From positions 1-64,000 of the forward strand of contig NZ_LMQO01000006.1 of assembly GCF_001425385.1 (NCBI RefSeq): 64,000 nucleotides of DNA, in the 5' to 3' direction. The DNA comes from Sphingomonas sp. Leaf407 (lineage in GTDB: Bacteria > Pseudomonadota > Alphaproteobacteria > Sphingomonadales > Sphingomonadaceae). The notes beneath the pieces were generated by a model. That model saw only the letters and a list, made by a program, of their open reading frames with translations. It was not told the DNA's origin and searched no databases. A program made the position numbers and the translations under genes. This document shows positions 1 to 8,155 of the stretch, one piece after another. How positions within the stretch are numbered: position 1 is the stretch's first letter; every line of letters starts with the position of its first letter.

Positions 1-48
1 TGAACTGGCGACAGGACGATGCGATGAACTGGCGACAGGACGATGCGA
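1..48. repeat. 24-bp tandem duplication
   Basis: Two identical 24-bp units lie head to tail at 1-24 and 25-48, at the very start of the window. The unit length is a multiple of three, so the duplication keeps the reading frame of the partial coding sequence that runs through it. More units may lie upstream of the window. Confidence 0.85.
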
Positions 49-172
49 AGGGATCGCCAAGTTCGTTATGGTCTGGGCGAAGCAGGATGGCACCTGGCGG
101 ATCACCAGCGTCCTCAGTTACGGGCACCGCGCCGCTACGCCTGCGGAGCAGCGAAGCGCCACTGACAGATAG
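2..172 (+). CDS. 3' end of an NTF2-like (SnoaL/DUF4440-type) protein, cut by the window edge
   Basis: The frame is open from base 2 to a TAG at 170-172. The tail contains FVMVWAKQDGTWRI followed by TSVLSYGH, which is the typical last beta-strand pair of nuclear-transport-factor-2-like proteins: a W..dg.W.i pattern, then S..H near the C-terminus. These small cone-shaped proteins include isomerases, hydrolases and many of unknown role. The 24-bp tandem duplication would insert a repeated ELATGRCD block before the conserved strand, so the gene may be altered here. Only the C-terminus is visible, so the substrate cannot be judged. It reads toward the minus-strand defence genes and is probably outside their transcription units. 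Confidence 0.5.
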   Translation, partial: ELATGRCDELATGRCEGIAKFVMVWAKQDGTWRITSVLSYGHRAATPAEQRSATDR

Positions 173-333
173 CTCGTCGAGTGCCTCCTGATTCGGTTTG
201 GCGGACCAGACCCACTTCCGGCCATTGAGATTGTGTTGCTCGCTTCCCAACTTCCGCCATTCATTCAGGTAAATTTGAGGCGGCGTCGGCAGGTGGCTGG
301 GCCACGGCGCCGTACCCGGTCAGTTGGCTGCCG

Positions 334-2232
334 CTATGGCTTAAGCGGGTCAGACTGGACCGGAAGCCTCTCAGGTCCGCCGTCCCCCCGACGATTCCGA
401 CCACGCCCGAGCTCTGTGATGACGGCCATGGTCTCAAGCGCCGCCTTCAACTCGTCGGGTGCGGTGAGCCCGTACCTTGCGAAGTATGCCCGGATGTCGG
501 TCGGGCAATTCACCGTCTTGGCCCAGCCTGTTGGATCAGATCCATACAGGGGCGACGGCCGTTTTCCTCGCCTACCCTCGTGCGAGCGTTGGCGCGACCA
601 GCCGACGAGGGTAGGCCAGATTTTCTCGATCTCGAGGACGTATGACTCGATAACATCGACTTCGGGGAGCAGCTTCAGGTCCATCGCAGCCATGACTGCC
701 TCGACTACCGCCAGCGTCTCCGGAATCCGCCTCGGTTCCAAGGGAGCCGCCCTCGTAACGGCACGATAGACGGAATGCACGGTGCCAAACCGCTCAATCG
801 TGGCTGCGTTCGCTTTCAGGTCGCGAAAGCCCTCCCCCTTCTTTACACTCTTAGCTCTCGTTGCCTTCTCGTATTGCCCGCTGGCGAGCAGCATGAGTCT
901 CAGGAATAGCGATCGCTCAACTACGGACTGCCGGCCAGCGAACCCGTTTTGAATCGCTTCGGCATATTCCCCGCGCTTGTGCTCGTACAGCAGGCCATGG
1001 GCCATAAACACGCGTTCGGCGAGCGCCCGCTGCTCATCGTTGGCCACTACGCGATCGGCGGTCACCACCTGCGTTTGCGAGTTGGTGGCCGAAGATATCT
1101 CCCGTACCAGCTCCTGCCTCTTCTTATGCTCAATGTCCGGTAGCGTAATGATTCGGACCACGACCTCCTTATCCTCGAAGAGAGCGGCGCGCTCGAGATC
1201 GGAGGCCGCATCCCAGATCCTGCTTAGGGTGAACGCCGTCTGCCCTCCGTTGATGATCTGCGGATTGCGCAAGGCCACCTGGGCCGTTTCTCTTTGACCC
1301 GTCCGCTCAGAAACGAAGGTTTCGTCAGACAATATGGTGATGCCGTTGTTCAGGAGCGCGAACTCGCCCGACGAACGATCCGTGATGCTTTCCCAAATCT
1401 GACGGTTTGTTGCCTGTTGCGAGAATTCGAGATATGATCTGGGATTAAAGCGCAGTATTGAATTGCGATATCGGGACATCAGCCGCGCAATCTCAATGGT
1501 TGGAGCAAGGATAACGGTGATATCCACCGGCCCGTGTTCTGTCCGCACCTTCGCACTTAGCCGGCTGCCCGCCGACTTATTGCTCATGTCGATATTAAAC
1601 AGAAGATTGGCAAAGTAGGTCTGCTCACCCCGGAGCACGGGAATCACTAATTCCTCGTAGCACCGTTCGAAGTCATAGATCTCGACTTCCATGTCGGGAA
1701 ACAGCCTGCCGGTCGCTAGCTGCTCATCAGTACGCACGTTAGCGAGCAAAACGACCCTGTAGCGGTAACGCGCGATGTCTGGCACCTCTGCCAGCTGCCG
1801 CTGCAGACCCTTGATGTGGCCGCTGTAGCTATTGCCATTCGCGTCCTGCCCCTCGCCCCTGAGAATCCGCTCAGCATCGATCCGGGAAACCTCGCCGATA
1901 GTAATATGTTTATCTGAGTAGTTCTGCGCGGTTGACCTGAATTTGGATTGGACGAGCACGACCACGCGGTTCTCGTGATCGATGTGGAATGCATCGACGC
2001 CACCGTCATAGGACGAGTCGGTAATTTGCTTCTCGCGATCGTTGAACTCGTGCAGGCCATATTTAGCTTCAAGGAAAAGGTGGATGTAAGCACGCGCGCG
2101 GGCTTGATCCCGCTCAGCGGGGGATTGGCTAGCGTTTCGGTAGATTGAACGCTGACCCGCCGCCGCGCCGCCCTGAACTATGCGGTCAAGGATATTCAGA
2201 AGGATTTGGTACTTGGCCTCTGCGCCCGTCAT
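334..2232 (-). CDS. AIPR-family abortive-infection protein with N-terminal nuclease-like domain
   Basis: The protein has 632 residues. Residues about 50-200 look like a PD-(D/E)XK nuclease fold: SSYDGGVDAFHID (Asp near 80) is followed by VVLVQSKF (Gln-Ser-Lys near 95-97), the D...QxK pattern of this superfamily. The middle and C-terminal parts, with LLNNGITIL and NPQIINGGQT, match the AIPR (abortive infection phage resistance) family, whose founding members give phage resistance in lactococci. No membrane segments are seen. The ATG at 2232 follows AGGA at good spacing. The gene stands alone, preceded by a 309-bp gap. The family assignment is firm. Nuclease activity and the phage trigger are inferred. 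Confidence 0.85.
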   Translation of the reverse strand: MTGAEAKYQILLNILDRIVQGGAAAGQRSIYRNASQSPAERDQARARAYIHLFLEAKYGLHEFNDREKQITDSSYDGGVDAFHIDHENRVVVLVQSKFRSTAQNYSDKHITIGEVSRIDAERILRGEGQDANGNSYSGHIKGLQRQLAEVPDIARYRYRVVLLANVRTDEQLATGRLFPDMEVEIYDFERCYEELVIPVLRGEQTYFANLLFNIDMSNKSAGSRLSAKVRTEHGPVDITVILAPTIEIARLMSRYRNSILRFNPRSYLEFSQQATNRQIWESITDRSSGEFALLNNGITILSDETFVSERTGQRETAQVALRNPQIINGGQTAFTLSRIWDAASDLERAALFEDKEVVVRIITLPDIEHKKRQELVREISSATNSQTQVVTADRVVANDEQRALAERVFMAHGLLYEHKRGEYAEAIQNGFAGRQSVVERSLFLRLMLLASGQYEKATRAKSVKKGEGFRDLKANAATIERFGTVHSVYRAVTRAAPLEPRRIPETLAVVEAVMAAMDLKLLPEVDVIESYVLEIEKIWPTLVGWSRQRSHEGRRGKRPSPLYGSDPTGWAKTVNCPTDIRAYFARYGLTAPDELKAALETMAVITELGRGRNRRGDGGPERLPVQSDPLKP

Positions 2233-2541
2233 CCGGTGTCCTGCTCTCTGTAATTGCTTAAGGCTATAACGCTTCGCTGCAAAGCGTCACCTCCCGGGAA
2301 ACGGCGCAAGGTTTGCTTTTGTGTCCTGTGGAACCGCGCGGTGAAGCAGTGCCGCGACCAGAAAGTGCCGCAGCGGACCCCTTCTGACGTTGTCACGTGA
2401 CCCAGAGCCGGACGCTCAACGTCCGCCTGGCACCGCCCGAGAGCGGACACTCGTTCATCTTGATCGGACGCCCGCTTCGAGCAGCTCCGCTTGCCCCTCG
2501 ATCATCGCGAGCGGGGTGGGGAGCAGACGTGCCGACAGTTG
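2233..2541. other. Intergenic spacer with diverged dispersed repeat
   Basis: No credible gene lies in this gap. It should hold the promoter of the AIPR gene, but no clear -35/-10 pair stands out. The stretch at 2443-2459 (GCGGACACTCGTTCATC) matches 14 of 17 bases at 6057-6073 in another inter-module gap. This suggests remnants of one dispersed intergenic repeat family between defence modules. Confidence 0.5.
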
Positions 2542-3510
2542 CTATCCTTCGCCGGTTTCGCCCCCGCTCGACTTAACTGGATCGATCTCGGCTGCAAAGG
2601 CGTCGAAGACGCCGTCCATGTCGCGGCACCGTCGTGGACGCGATGAAGCCAACTCGCTAATGTCGATCCTGTGCCTGGCGAGCGCAAAGCTGTCGCGCTG
2701 TTCGCGGATCTCGAAAAATCCCACAGCCCGACTGCGCTGCGCCAGCGCTTGCACCACGCTATATTTGACCGCGGTGGCGCAGCGCATACCGAAGACGATC
2801 TCTTCGAGCTCAAGCGGTGAATTCTGCTCGCCGCGCGAGCCGATCAGCCGCCATTCGCGCTCATAGATCCAGGGCTTGGCCTTGCGAAGCAGGACGTCGT
2901 CGTCAACGCGGCGGCGGGCCGCGTCATCGCCCCCGAGCATGGCGGCAACCGCACTGGCTTGGACAAGCCGGCTCCCGCCATAGCGCATCTTGCGGACATT
3001 TGACGTAGCGGCCGGCGGCACTGAATAGCCGATGCACAGTCCGCGATGCTGGTCGCCGTAATGGCTCCACATCAGCGGGCAGGTGGCGCGGGCAACCAGC
3101 GAGAATACGCCCTTGTCATAGCGGCGCAGCAGCTCTTCCTGGACATAATAGCCAAGCAAGAACCGCTCGGGATCCTCGATCTCATATTCCGGGTCGGTGG
3201 CGTTGTAGCGCAGATCGGCCAGCCCGCGCTGGGCCGCCTTGCGGCCATGCCGGGCGATATGGTCGAGGGTTTTGGGGCCACGGTAGCGGAGCGTCTTCGC
3301 TGCCGCCGACATCTCGGCGACGGTCCGGTCCTCGATCAGCCGCGCAAGGATGGTCTCGAGTGCGGCGTTGTCGATATCGGCGGCAAGCGCCGGTTTGGTG
3401 TCGAGCGGATCGTTGAACGTCGTTGGATCGGCAAAATAGACAGTATCGTCGATCAGCATCGACAGGGTCCGGTTGCTGAAATTGCGGTATTTGTAGAGCC
3501 GCCGCGGCAC
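2542..3510 (-). CDS. DUF2971 domain protein
   Basis: About 322 residues. The N-terminus (RRLYKYRNF, then TVYFADPTTFNDPLDT) and the later blocks PLMWSHYGDQHRGLCIGY and KPWIYEREWRLIG are the signature of DUF2971. This family is common in defence islands and phage-related loci, and its biochemical role is not known. A GTG at 3510 preceded by AAGGGGGAAGG is the best start. A GTG at 3534 is also possible and would overlap the CoiA-like gene upstream. It is the last gene of a tight minus-strand trio with the CoiA-like and Mrr-like genes, which suggests they act together. Confidence 0.8.
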   Translation of the reverse strand: MPRRLYKYRNFSNRTLSMLIDDTVYFADPTTFNDPLDTKPALAADIDNAALETILARLIEDRTVAEMSAAAKTLRYRGPKTLDHIARHGRKAAQRGLADLRYNATDPEYEIEDPERFLLGYYVQEELLRRYDKGVFSLVARATCPLMWSHYGDQHRGLCIGYSVPPAATSNVRKMRYGGSRLVQASAVAAMLGGDDAARRRVDDDVLLRKAKPWIYEREWRLIGSRGEQNSPLELEEIVFGMRCATAVKYSVVQALAQRSRAVGFFEIREQRDSFALARHRIDISELASSRPRRCRDMDGVFDAFAAEIDPVKSSGGETGEG

Positions 3511-3521
3511 GCCTTCCCCCT

Positions 3522-4403
3522 TCACAGCGCCCACCGTACCGGATCGGACCCGGATCTGAACCCTTTATGCCCGGCGATCGGATAGAAGCGCGTCGCGATC
3601 GCGCGGGCATCGCTCTCGACCATGACGTCGTGGAGGAATTTGCGTTTCGCGACCAGAAAGATGCACCGCAGGCCGGAGTCGTCGTAGGTTTCGAGCTTCA
3701 CCAGATGGTCGTTTCCAAAGTCGATATAGACCGGGCAGGTAGCATCAAGCCAGGTTCGGCGCGGGCGGACCCAGTCATATTGATGATGGCCGCGATAGGT
3801 CTGATCGACCTCAGTGCGAATCTCGTGGATGCCGTGCAGCTCGCCGAACTGCAGGTTCGCCTTGGTGATCGCCCGCTCGGGATAGTCGCGCCGGCCTTCG
3901 GATAGGCGGAAAAACATGCCGTGTGCCGCGCCCTGCATTGGCCGGCTCGCCTTTGCCCAGACGATGTCCTGGGCGAGTTCGGACGCGGGATCGGGCAGCA
4001 GATGGTAGATGTCGAAATTGTCGCGAAAGCCGCGGCCATCGATCACCCACACCAAATTGCCGTAAAATTGCTCGCGCGCGATGCGCTCGGCATCGGTCAT
4101 CGCCGAATGCTGAACCTCGATGACGATTCCCGTCGGGGTCTTGATGTCGGCGCGGTGGATCTCGCCGTCGGGCGCGACGTGCGAAATTTCCCGGCACGCT
4201 GCGGGGAAGAGGTTCTTCCACGCCCGGTGCCACTCGGTCTCATTCTCCCACCAAGGATCGCAGCTCCTTCGGCCAACATGCGCCCAATGGTAGAGAATGC
4301 GCGGCCCGCATTTGGCGATCGTCGTCGCCCCGCAGTTCGGGCAAGCACCGCGGCCGCCCGTAAACGCCTCGCGACGCGCGCCATCGACTAGCGCATATTG
4401 CAT
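3522..4403 (-). CDS. CoiA-like competence/nuclease family protein
   Basis: The protein has 293 residues. It starts with a small zinc-knuckle-like region (CPNCGA, then LYHWAHV and CDPWWENETEWHRAWKNLF). A nuclease-like core follows: HRADIKTPTGIVIEVQHS, with Asp and the E-x-Q of a PD-(D/E)XK fold. This layout is typical of the CoiA family, named from a competence-induced protein of Gram-positive bacteria and also found widely in non-competent species and islands. A GGAAGG lies before the ATG. It sits 30 bp after the Mrr-like gene and 11 bp before the DUF2971 start, so the three form an operon. The nuclease role is inferred from the motif. Confidence 0.8.
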   Translation of the reverse strand: MQYALVDGARREAFTGGRGACPNCGATTIAKCGPRILYHWAHVGRRSCDPWWENETEWHRAWKNLFPAACREISHVAPDGEIHRADIKTPTGIVIEVQHSAMTDAERIAREQFYGNLVWVIDGRGFRDNFDIYHLLPDPASELAQDIVWAKASRPMQGAAHGMFFRLSEGRRDYPERAITKANLQFGELHGIHEIRTEVDQTYRGHHQYDWVRPRRTWLDATCPVYIDFGNDHLVKLETYDDSGLRCIFLVAKRKFLHDVMVESDARAIATRFYPIAGHKGFRSGSDPVRWAL

Positions 4404-4433
4404 GGCAAACGCCTTCCGCTGCGAATGGCGCGC

Positions 4434-5645
4434 TTAGTGCCCACGCAGTCCGAACTCCGCGATCACTGCAGGCCGCGCCGCGAGCAGCCGTTCGAGGTGA
4501 CTTTCGGCCCACATCTCGATCCTCGGCAGGGACCCGGCGGCATTGTGCGCTTCGATTGCGGCGACGGCGTCGGCAGTGAAGCGGCCAGAGGTTGCGAACA
4601 CCAGCACATCGACCCGCGGCGCTGGCCACAACGCCATCTGCTCTTTCGCGGTAGCCACCTCTGCGACGTTGACGCTCCGGCTCAGCCAATGCTTGCACTG
4701 GATGATGACGCGCAGCCGAAGGATGCCCGATAGCTCGTCTTGGCTGACGCGGATGACCGATAGGTCACGGCCGCGATCCGGCGCTCGGGTCTGCATCAGC
4801 CATTCGGGATTCTCATAACCCGGGGTGTCGCTGATCAGCGTGAAGACCAGCCGCTCGAAACCCTCATCGTTGAGGCTCGACCAATCGAGCGCGGTCGAAA
4901 TCGGCCCCTTGGGCCGCGCTGCGACCAAGGCGGCAAGATCGTCGGTGCGGACGGGGACCGGTTCGTTGACGCCGTAGAGGCCCTTGCGCAGGGTCGATTT
5001 CACATTGGGCCAGTCCACCCGCTCGATGTCATCGAGATCGCCGACATAGCCAAATTTTATGTGACGCATCATGTCAGACCAGCGCACGGGCTTCGTGACG
5101 CTCGAGCCCAGTAGCACCTCGACCTGTTTCATATGCTCGCGCACCGGCGCCCACTGATCCGCGTGGAGCTGTGCGCCGGGCTTGGGGTCAGCGCCCGCGA
5201 GCGCACGAAGTTCGCGCAAGTCTGCGTCGATCTGATCGATCAGGCTGACGAGGGCATCGCGGATTAGAGCCTTGCGCGTGTTGCCCAGCCGGAAGCGGTA
5301 TTCGCGCAACTCGCGGCCCGGCTCATCAACCCAGCGTTCGACCGACGCCTCCGCACCGACCTCGGCGAGCTCGAGCGCGTCGAGGCGGCTTTGCGCGATC
5401 TCGTCGAGATCGGGCGGCACAGCGGTCGGCTTCCACCCGTCGATCTTGGGCAGTGCGGCCAGCAGCAGCTCGAAGGAACGCGCGCGATCCTCATGCTCGA
5501 TATTCTTTCCGAAGCCGATCCCGGTCGGGACGATTGCCGCGATTTCGTCCCAGAGGCGCTCCAGCTTCAGCAAGTTAGCTTCCGCGGCCTCGAATTGCTC
5601 AAGTGCGGCCATGATCGCGCTGGCTTCGCTAATCGTTTCTGGCAT
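4434..5645 (-). CDS. Mrr-like restriction endonuclease domain protein
   Basis: The protein has 403 residues. The C-terminal third carries a restriction-endonuclease (Mrr_cat-like) domain: LNDEGFERLVFTLI, then RAPDRGRDLSVI, then RVIIQCKHW. This gives the D...(E/Q)xK catalytic pattern. The N-terminal two thirds are helical and charged and are not recognised; they may bind DNA or a partner. The gene is the first of a minus-strand trio with CoiA-like and DUF2971 genes. A methyltransferase is absent nearby, so a classical restriction-modification pair is unlikely. A type IV-like or trigger-dependent nuclease is more plausible, which is inference. Confidence 0.75.
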   Translation of the reverse strand: MPETISEASAIMAALEQFEAAEANLLKLERLWDEIAAIVPTGIGFGKNIEHEDRARSFELLLAALPKIDGWKPTAVPPDLDEIAQSRLDALELAEVGAEASVERWVDEPGRELREYRFRLGNTRKALIRDALVSLIDQIDADLRELRALAGADPKPGAQLHADQWAPVREHMKQVEVLLGSSVTKPVRWSDMMRHIKFGYVGDLDDIERVDWPNVKSTLRKGLYGVNEPVPVRTDDLAALVAARPKGPISTALDWSSLNDEGFERLVFTLISDTPGYENPEWLMQTRAPDRGRDLSVIRVSQDELSGILRLRVIIQCKHWLSRSVNVAEVATAKEQMALWPAPRVDVLVFATSGRFTADAVAAIEAHNAAGSLPRIEMWAESHLERLLAARPAVIAEFGLRGH

Positions 5646-6143
5646 CGCTCGTCCCGGTCATTGATCAATCCACTATGCTGAGAAGATGCCAAAGAGTCGC
5701 GCCCGCTGTGCCCCCCGTCAACGGCGAGGCAATCCCGGCCAATCTGCACAAACTCGCAGCGGAACACGGTATGACGCAGGGAGACTGGGCGGCGGCAGCC
5801 GAGGTCGATTGCTCTAAACCAGCGAGATCGAGAACGAGCACAACTCGGGGCGCTGGATCTTGGCTGAGGAACTAGCCCGCTTGTGGCGGCATTCTCAGCC
5901 TCACCCGAAACCTGCCAGTCAGTTGACGGCCCAGCAGCGGCCATCACGCCGTCCGGATAATGCAAGGGCGGGAAGTGTGCCGAAAATAGTCACTCTGCCC
6001 CACCGTGACGACGACCCACATCCGGCCATTCAGACCGTACTGTCCGCGCGCCAAAAGCGGGCGTTCGTTCATCGCAGCATCATACGGCAGCTACGCGCCC
6101 CAATGTCAGTCAGTAGACCTACCAGTCGGCTATCCGGAAGCTG
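5646..6143. other. Intergenic spacer with gene remnant and dispersed repeat
   Basis: The gap separates the Mrr-like trio from the Gabija-like pair. It holds a broken HTH-type gene on the plus strand and, near 6040-6140, a repeat-like block containing CAAAAGCGGGCGTTCG that resembles blocks in other inter-module gaps. No RNA gene was recognised. Confidence 0.45.
5675..5935 (+). pseudogene. Broken XRE-type helix-turn-helix gene remnant
   Basis: One frame reads IPANLHKLAAEHGMTQGDWAAAAEVD, which looks like the first helices and turn of an XRE/Cro-type DNA-binding domain. The expected continuation, EIENEHNSGRWILAEELARLW, appears in a different frame from about 5824. A frameshift near 5815 therefore splits the domain. 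Neither part makes a complete regulator alone. It lies divergent to the Mrr-like gene and may once have regulated it. The assignment rests on pattern only. Confidence 0.4.
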
Positions 6144-8150
6144 TCATTCGGATGCTCCGGCCTGCGCAGGCGCACAGCAATCGATGACAGTCCAGCCGCG
6201 CCCGGTGAGAATGTCGAGTTCGCCCGCGGCAAAGACATCCTTGCGCATCGCCAGGCACAGAAGATGGGTCGGTCGCGTCATCGCGACATAGTGCAGTCGC
6301 AGTCTGCCAAGCATCCGCGAACCTTCAGCGACCACATTGCCTCGGCCATTCAGGCGCGACCCGCCCCCCTTCGCGCCGAGGAGCCAGGGTTTGAGCTCGC
6401 TCAGGTGATGCGCGAAGTAAAAGCTGTCGAGCACGAGTGTCGCAGTATGGGTCTCGCCCTTAACCGAGTGGATCGATCCCAGGCGGACGCGGACCTGCGG
6501 GGCGTCCTCGGGATAGGCGAACAGATTGTCGGTTCGCGCGATGGCCGCAGCCCCGGCTTGGAGCGCTGGTGCGCCCTGCGGCCATGCTAGGAATGCCGCC
6601 GCATTGCCGAGCGCCTCGGCGCCGCTCAGCTGACGGACGACCGTCTCCGCGTGCGGACGCACCGCCGCCTGCCAATCGGCGTCCGCGATCTCGCCGCGGC
6701 CAGCGAGCATGCGCTCGATCAGGGCTAGATAGGCGGGATAAGCCTCGGTGCCGGTGAGGAGATCGACTACGCGGCGATGCGGCGACTTGCGCGTCATCCG
6801 CCCGTGCGTCCCGCCGGCCAGTTCGCTTGCTGCGAGCAGCGCCGATGCCGCCGCATTGACCAACTTGTCGCTGTTGCCGCTGCCTGCCATCTCGAACCGC
6901 GCGCGTGCCAGATATTGCGCGAAGCTGGCTGGCGCCGCTTCCTTGCGCGCACAGGCCGGATCATAGGTGGGGGCGTAATGGCCCATCGCGTGCGGCACCC
7001 GACCAGCATCGTCGAGATCGTGCACGCCCGCCACCGCGGTGAACACGCCGCGTTCAAGCACATGGGCGTCGAAGGTCGCGAGCAAATGCGCGCCATAGCG
7101 GGGCAGCACCGACCGCACGCTGGCGTCGTCGAACAGGAACAGCGTGGGCGCCTGGTGCGCGACGCCGTGCTCCAGCGGCGGCCCCGCACCGACCAGGTCC
7201 TGGGGGGCGACTCCGAGCGCCTTCACCTCATCGGCGAGCGGCTGCGCGAACCGATAGCTGCGTGGTATCGCCTGGACCGCGGCGCCGGGAAAGGGATCGG
7301 TCGCAGCGCCCGCGGCGCCGGCGCGCGCATAGATCGCTTGGTTCGAGTCCCCAAAGCGCTGCCGGCGCGACGGCGCGTCACCCGCGCAAAAGATCCGGTG
7401 CAGGAGCGCTGACTGCTCCTCGCTATTGTCCTGCGCCTCGTCGACGAACACTAAGGGGAAGCGCCGCCGGAAGTCTGCTGCGGCCTCTGGCCGCTTGTCG
7501 AGCAATTCGTTCGCCCAGACGAACATCTCGTCGAAGCAGAAATAGCCCTGTTCGCTGCCCGTACGGCGCGCTTCGAGGATCGCTTGGTAGGTCGGCGTCT
7601 GCCGCCCAAACTTGCCGGTGCTGCCGCCCGTATAGTCGGGGCGGGTGTAGATTAGGCACCCTTCGCTAAGCTGGGCCTTCTGGATCGCCCAGCGTGTGTT
7701 TCCGGGCAGAAGCCCCCAGCGCTTGGCGAGCGCGATTTGCGTATCGATGCACCGGACTACGAGACCCTTGGAGCGCAGCCAAGGCAGCGCCAGATACTCG
7801 TTCACGAACGCGTGGATCGTGCCGATGAAATGCGGGTAGCGGGTCAGCGAGATTCCCGCAGCCGAATTGCCGAGCTTGGCACCGATCTCGTTGCGCGCCG
7901 CATTGGTGTGCGAGAGTACGCAGATACCTTGGTGCCGGTGCGGCCAGCGCGTTGCCAACACGGCGAGCTTGGCGACGAGAAGCGTGGTCTTGCCGCTCCC
8001 GGGACAGGCCTCGAAATCGACCGTGTCTAGATTGAGCATCGCCCGGAGCCGGCTGTCGTCATCACCGACCGGCGCAAAGCCGTCCGGTCCAAGTCCCATG
8101 AGCGCCGCCGCCCAAGCGACGTCCTGCTCCCGGATGAGATCGTGGAACAT
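6144..8150 (-). CDS. gajB: UvrD/PcrA-type superfamily 1 helicase, GajB-like
   Basis: The protein has 668 residues and a full set of SF1 helicase motifs. Motif I is ACPGSGKTTLL (about residue 50), Ia is VLSHTNAARNEI, II is VFVDEAQDNSEEQ (about 237), and III is FGDSNQAIY. Motif V is SIHSVKGETHTATLVL (about 563), and VI is HYVAMTRPTHLL (about 623). The start lies 5 bp after the stop of the OLD-type nuclease gene, so the two are translated together. An OLD nuclease followed by a UvrD-like protein is the class 2 OLD arrangement, of which Gabija (GajA-GajB) is the defence system. This one is longer than typical GajB (near 500 residues), with extra sequence between the motif blocks. Confidence 0.8.
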   Translation of the reverse strand: MFHDLIREQDVAWAAALMGLGPDGFAPVGDDDSRLRAMLNLDTVDFEACPGSGKTTLLVAKLAVLATRWPHRHQGICVLSHTNAARNEIGAKLGNSAAGISLTRYPHFIGTIHAFVNEYLALPWLRSKGLVVRCIDTQIALAKRWGLLPGNTRWAIQKAQLSEGCLIYTRPDYTGGSTGKFGRQTPTYQAILEARRTGSEQGYFCFDEMFVWANELLDKRPEAAADFRRRFPLVFVDEAQDNSEEQSALLHRIFCAGDAPSRRQRFGDSNQAIYARAGAAGAATDPFPGAAVQAIPRSYRFAQPLADEVKALGVAPQDLVGAGPPLEHGVAHQAPTLFLFDDASVRSVLPRYGAHLLATFDAHVLERGVFTAVAGVHDLDDAGRVPHAMGHYAPTYDPACARKEAAPASFAQYLARARFEMAGSGNSDKLVNAAASALLAASELAGGTHGRMTRKSPHRRVVDLLTGTEAYPAYLALIERMLAGRGEIADADWQAAVRPHAETVVRQLSGAEALGNAAAFLAWPQGAPALQAGAAAIARTDNLFAYPEDAPQVRVRLGSIHSVKGETHTATLVLDSFYFAHHLSELKPWLLGAKGGGSRLNGRGNVVAEGSRMLGRLRLHYVAMTRPTHLLCLAMRKDVFAAGELDILTGRGWTVIDCCAPAQAGASE

Positions 8151-8155
8151 TGGCT

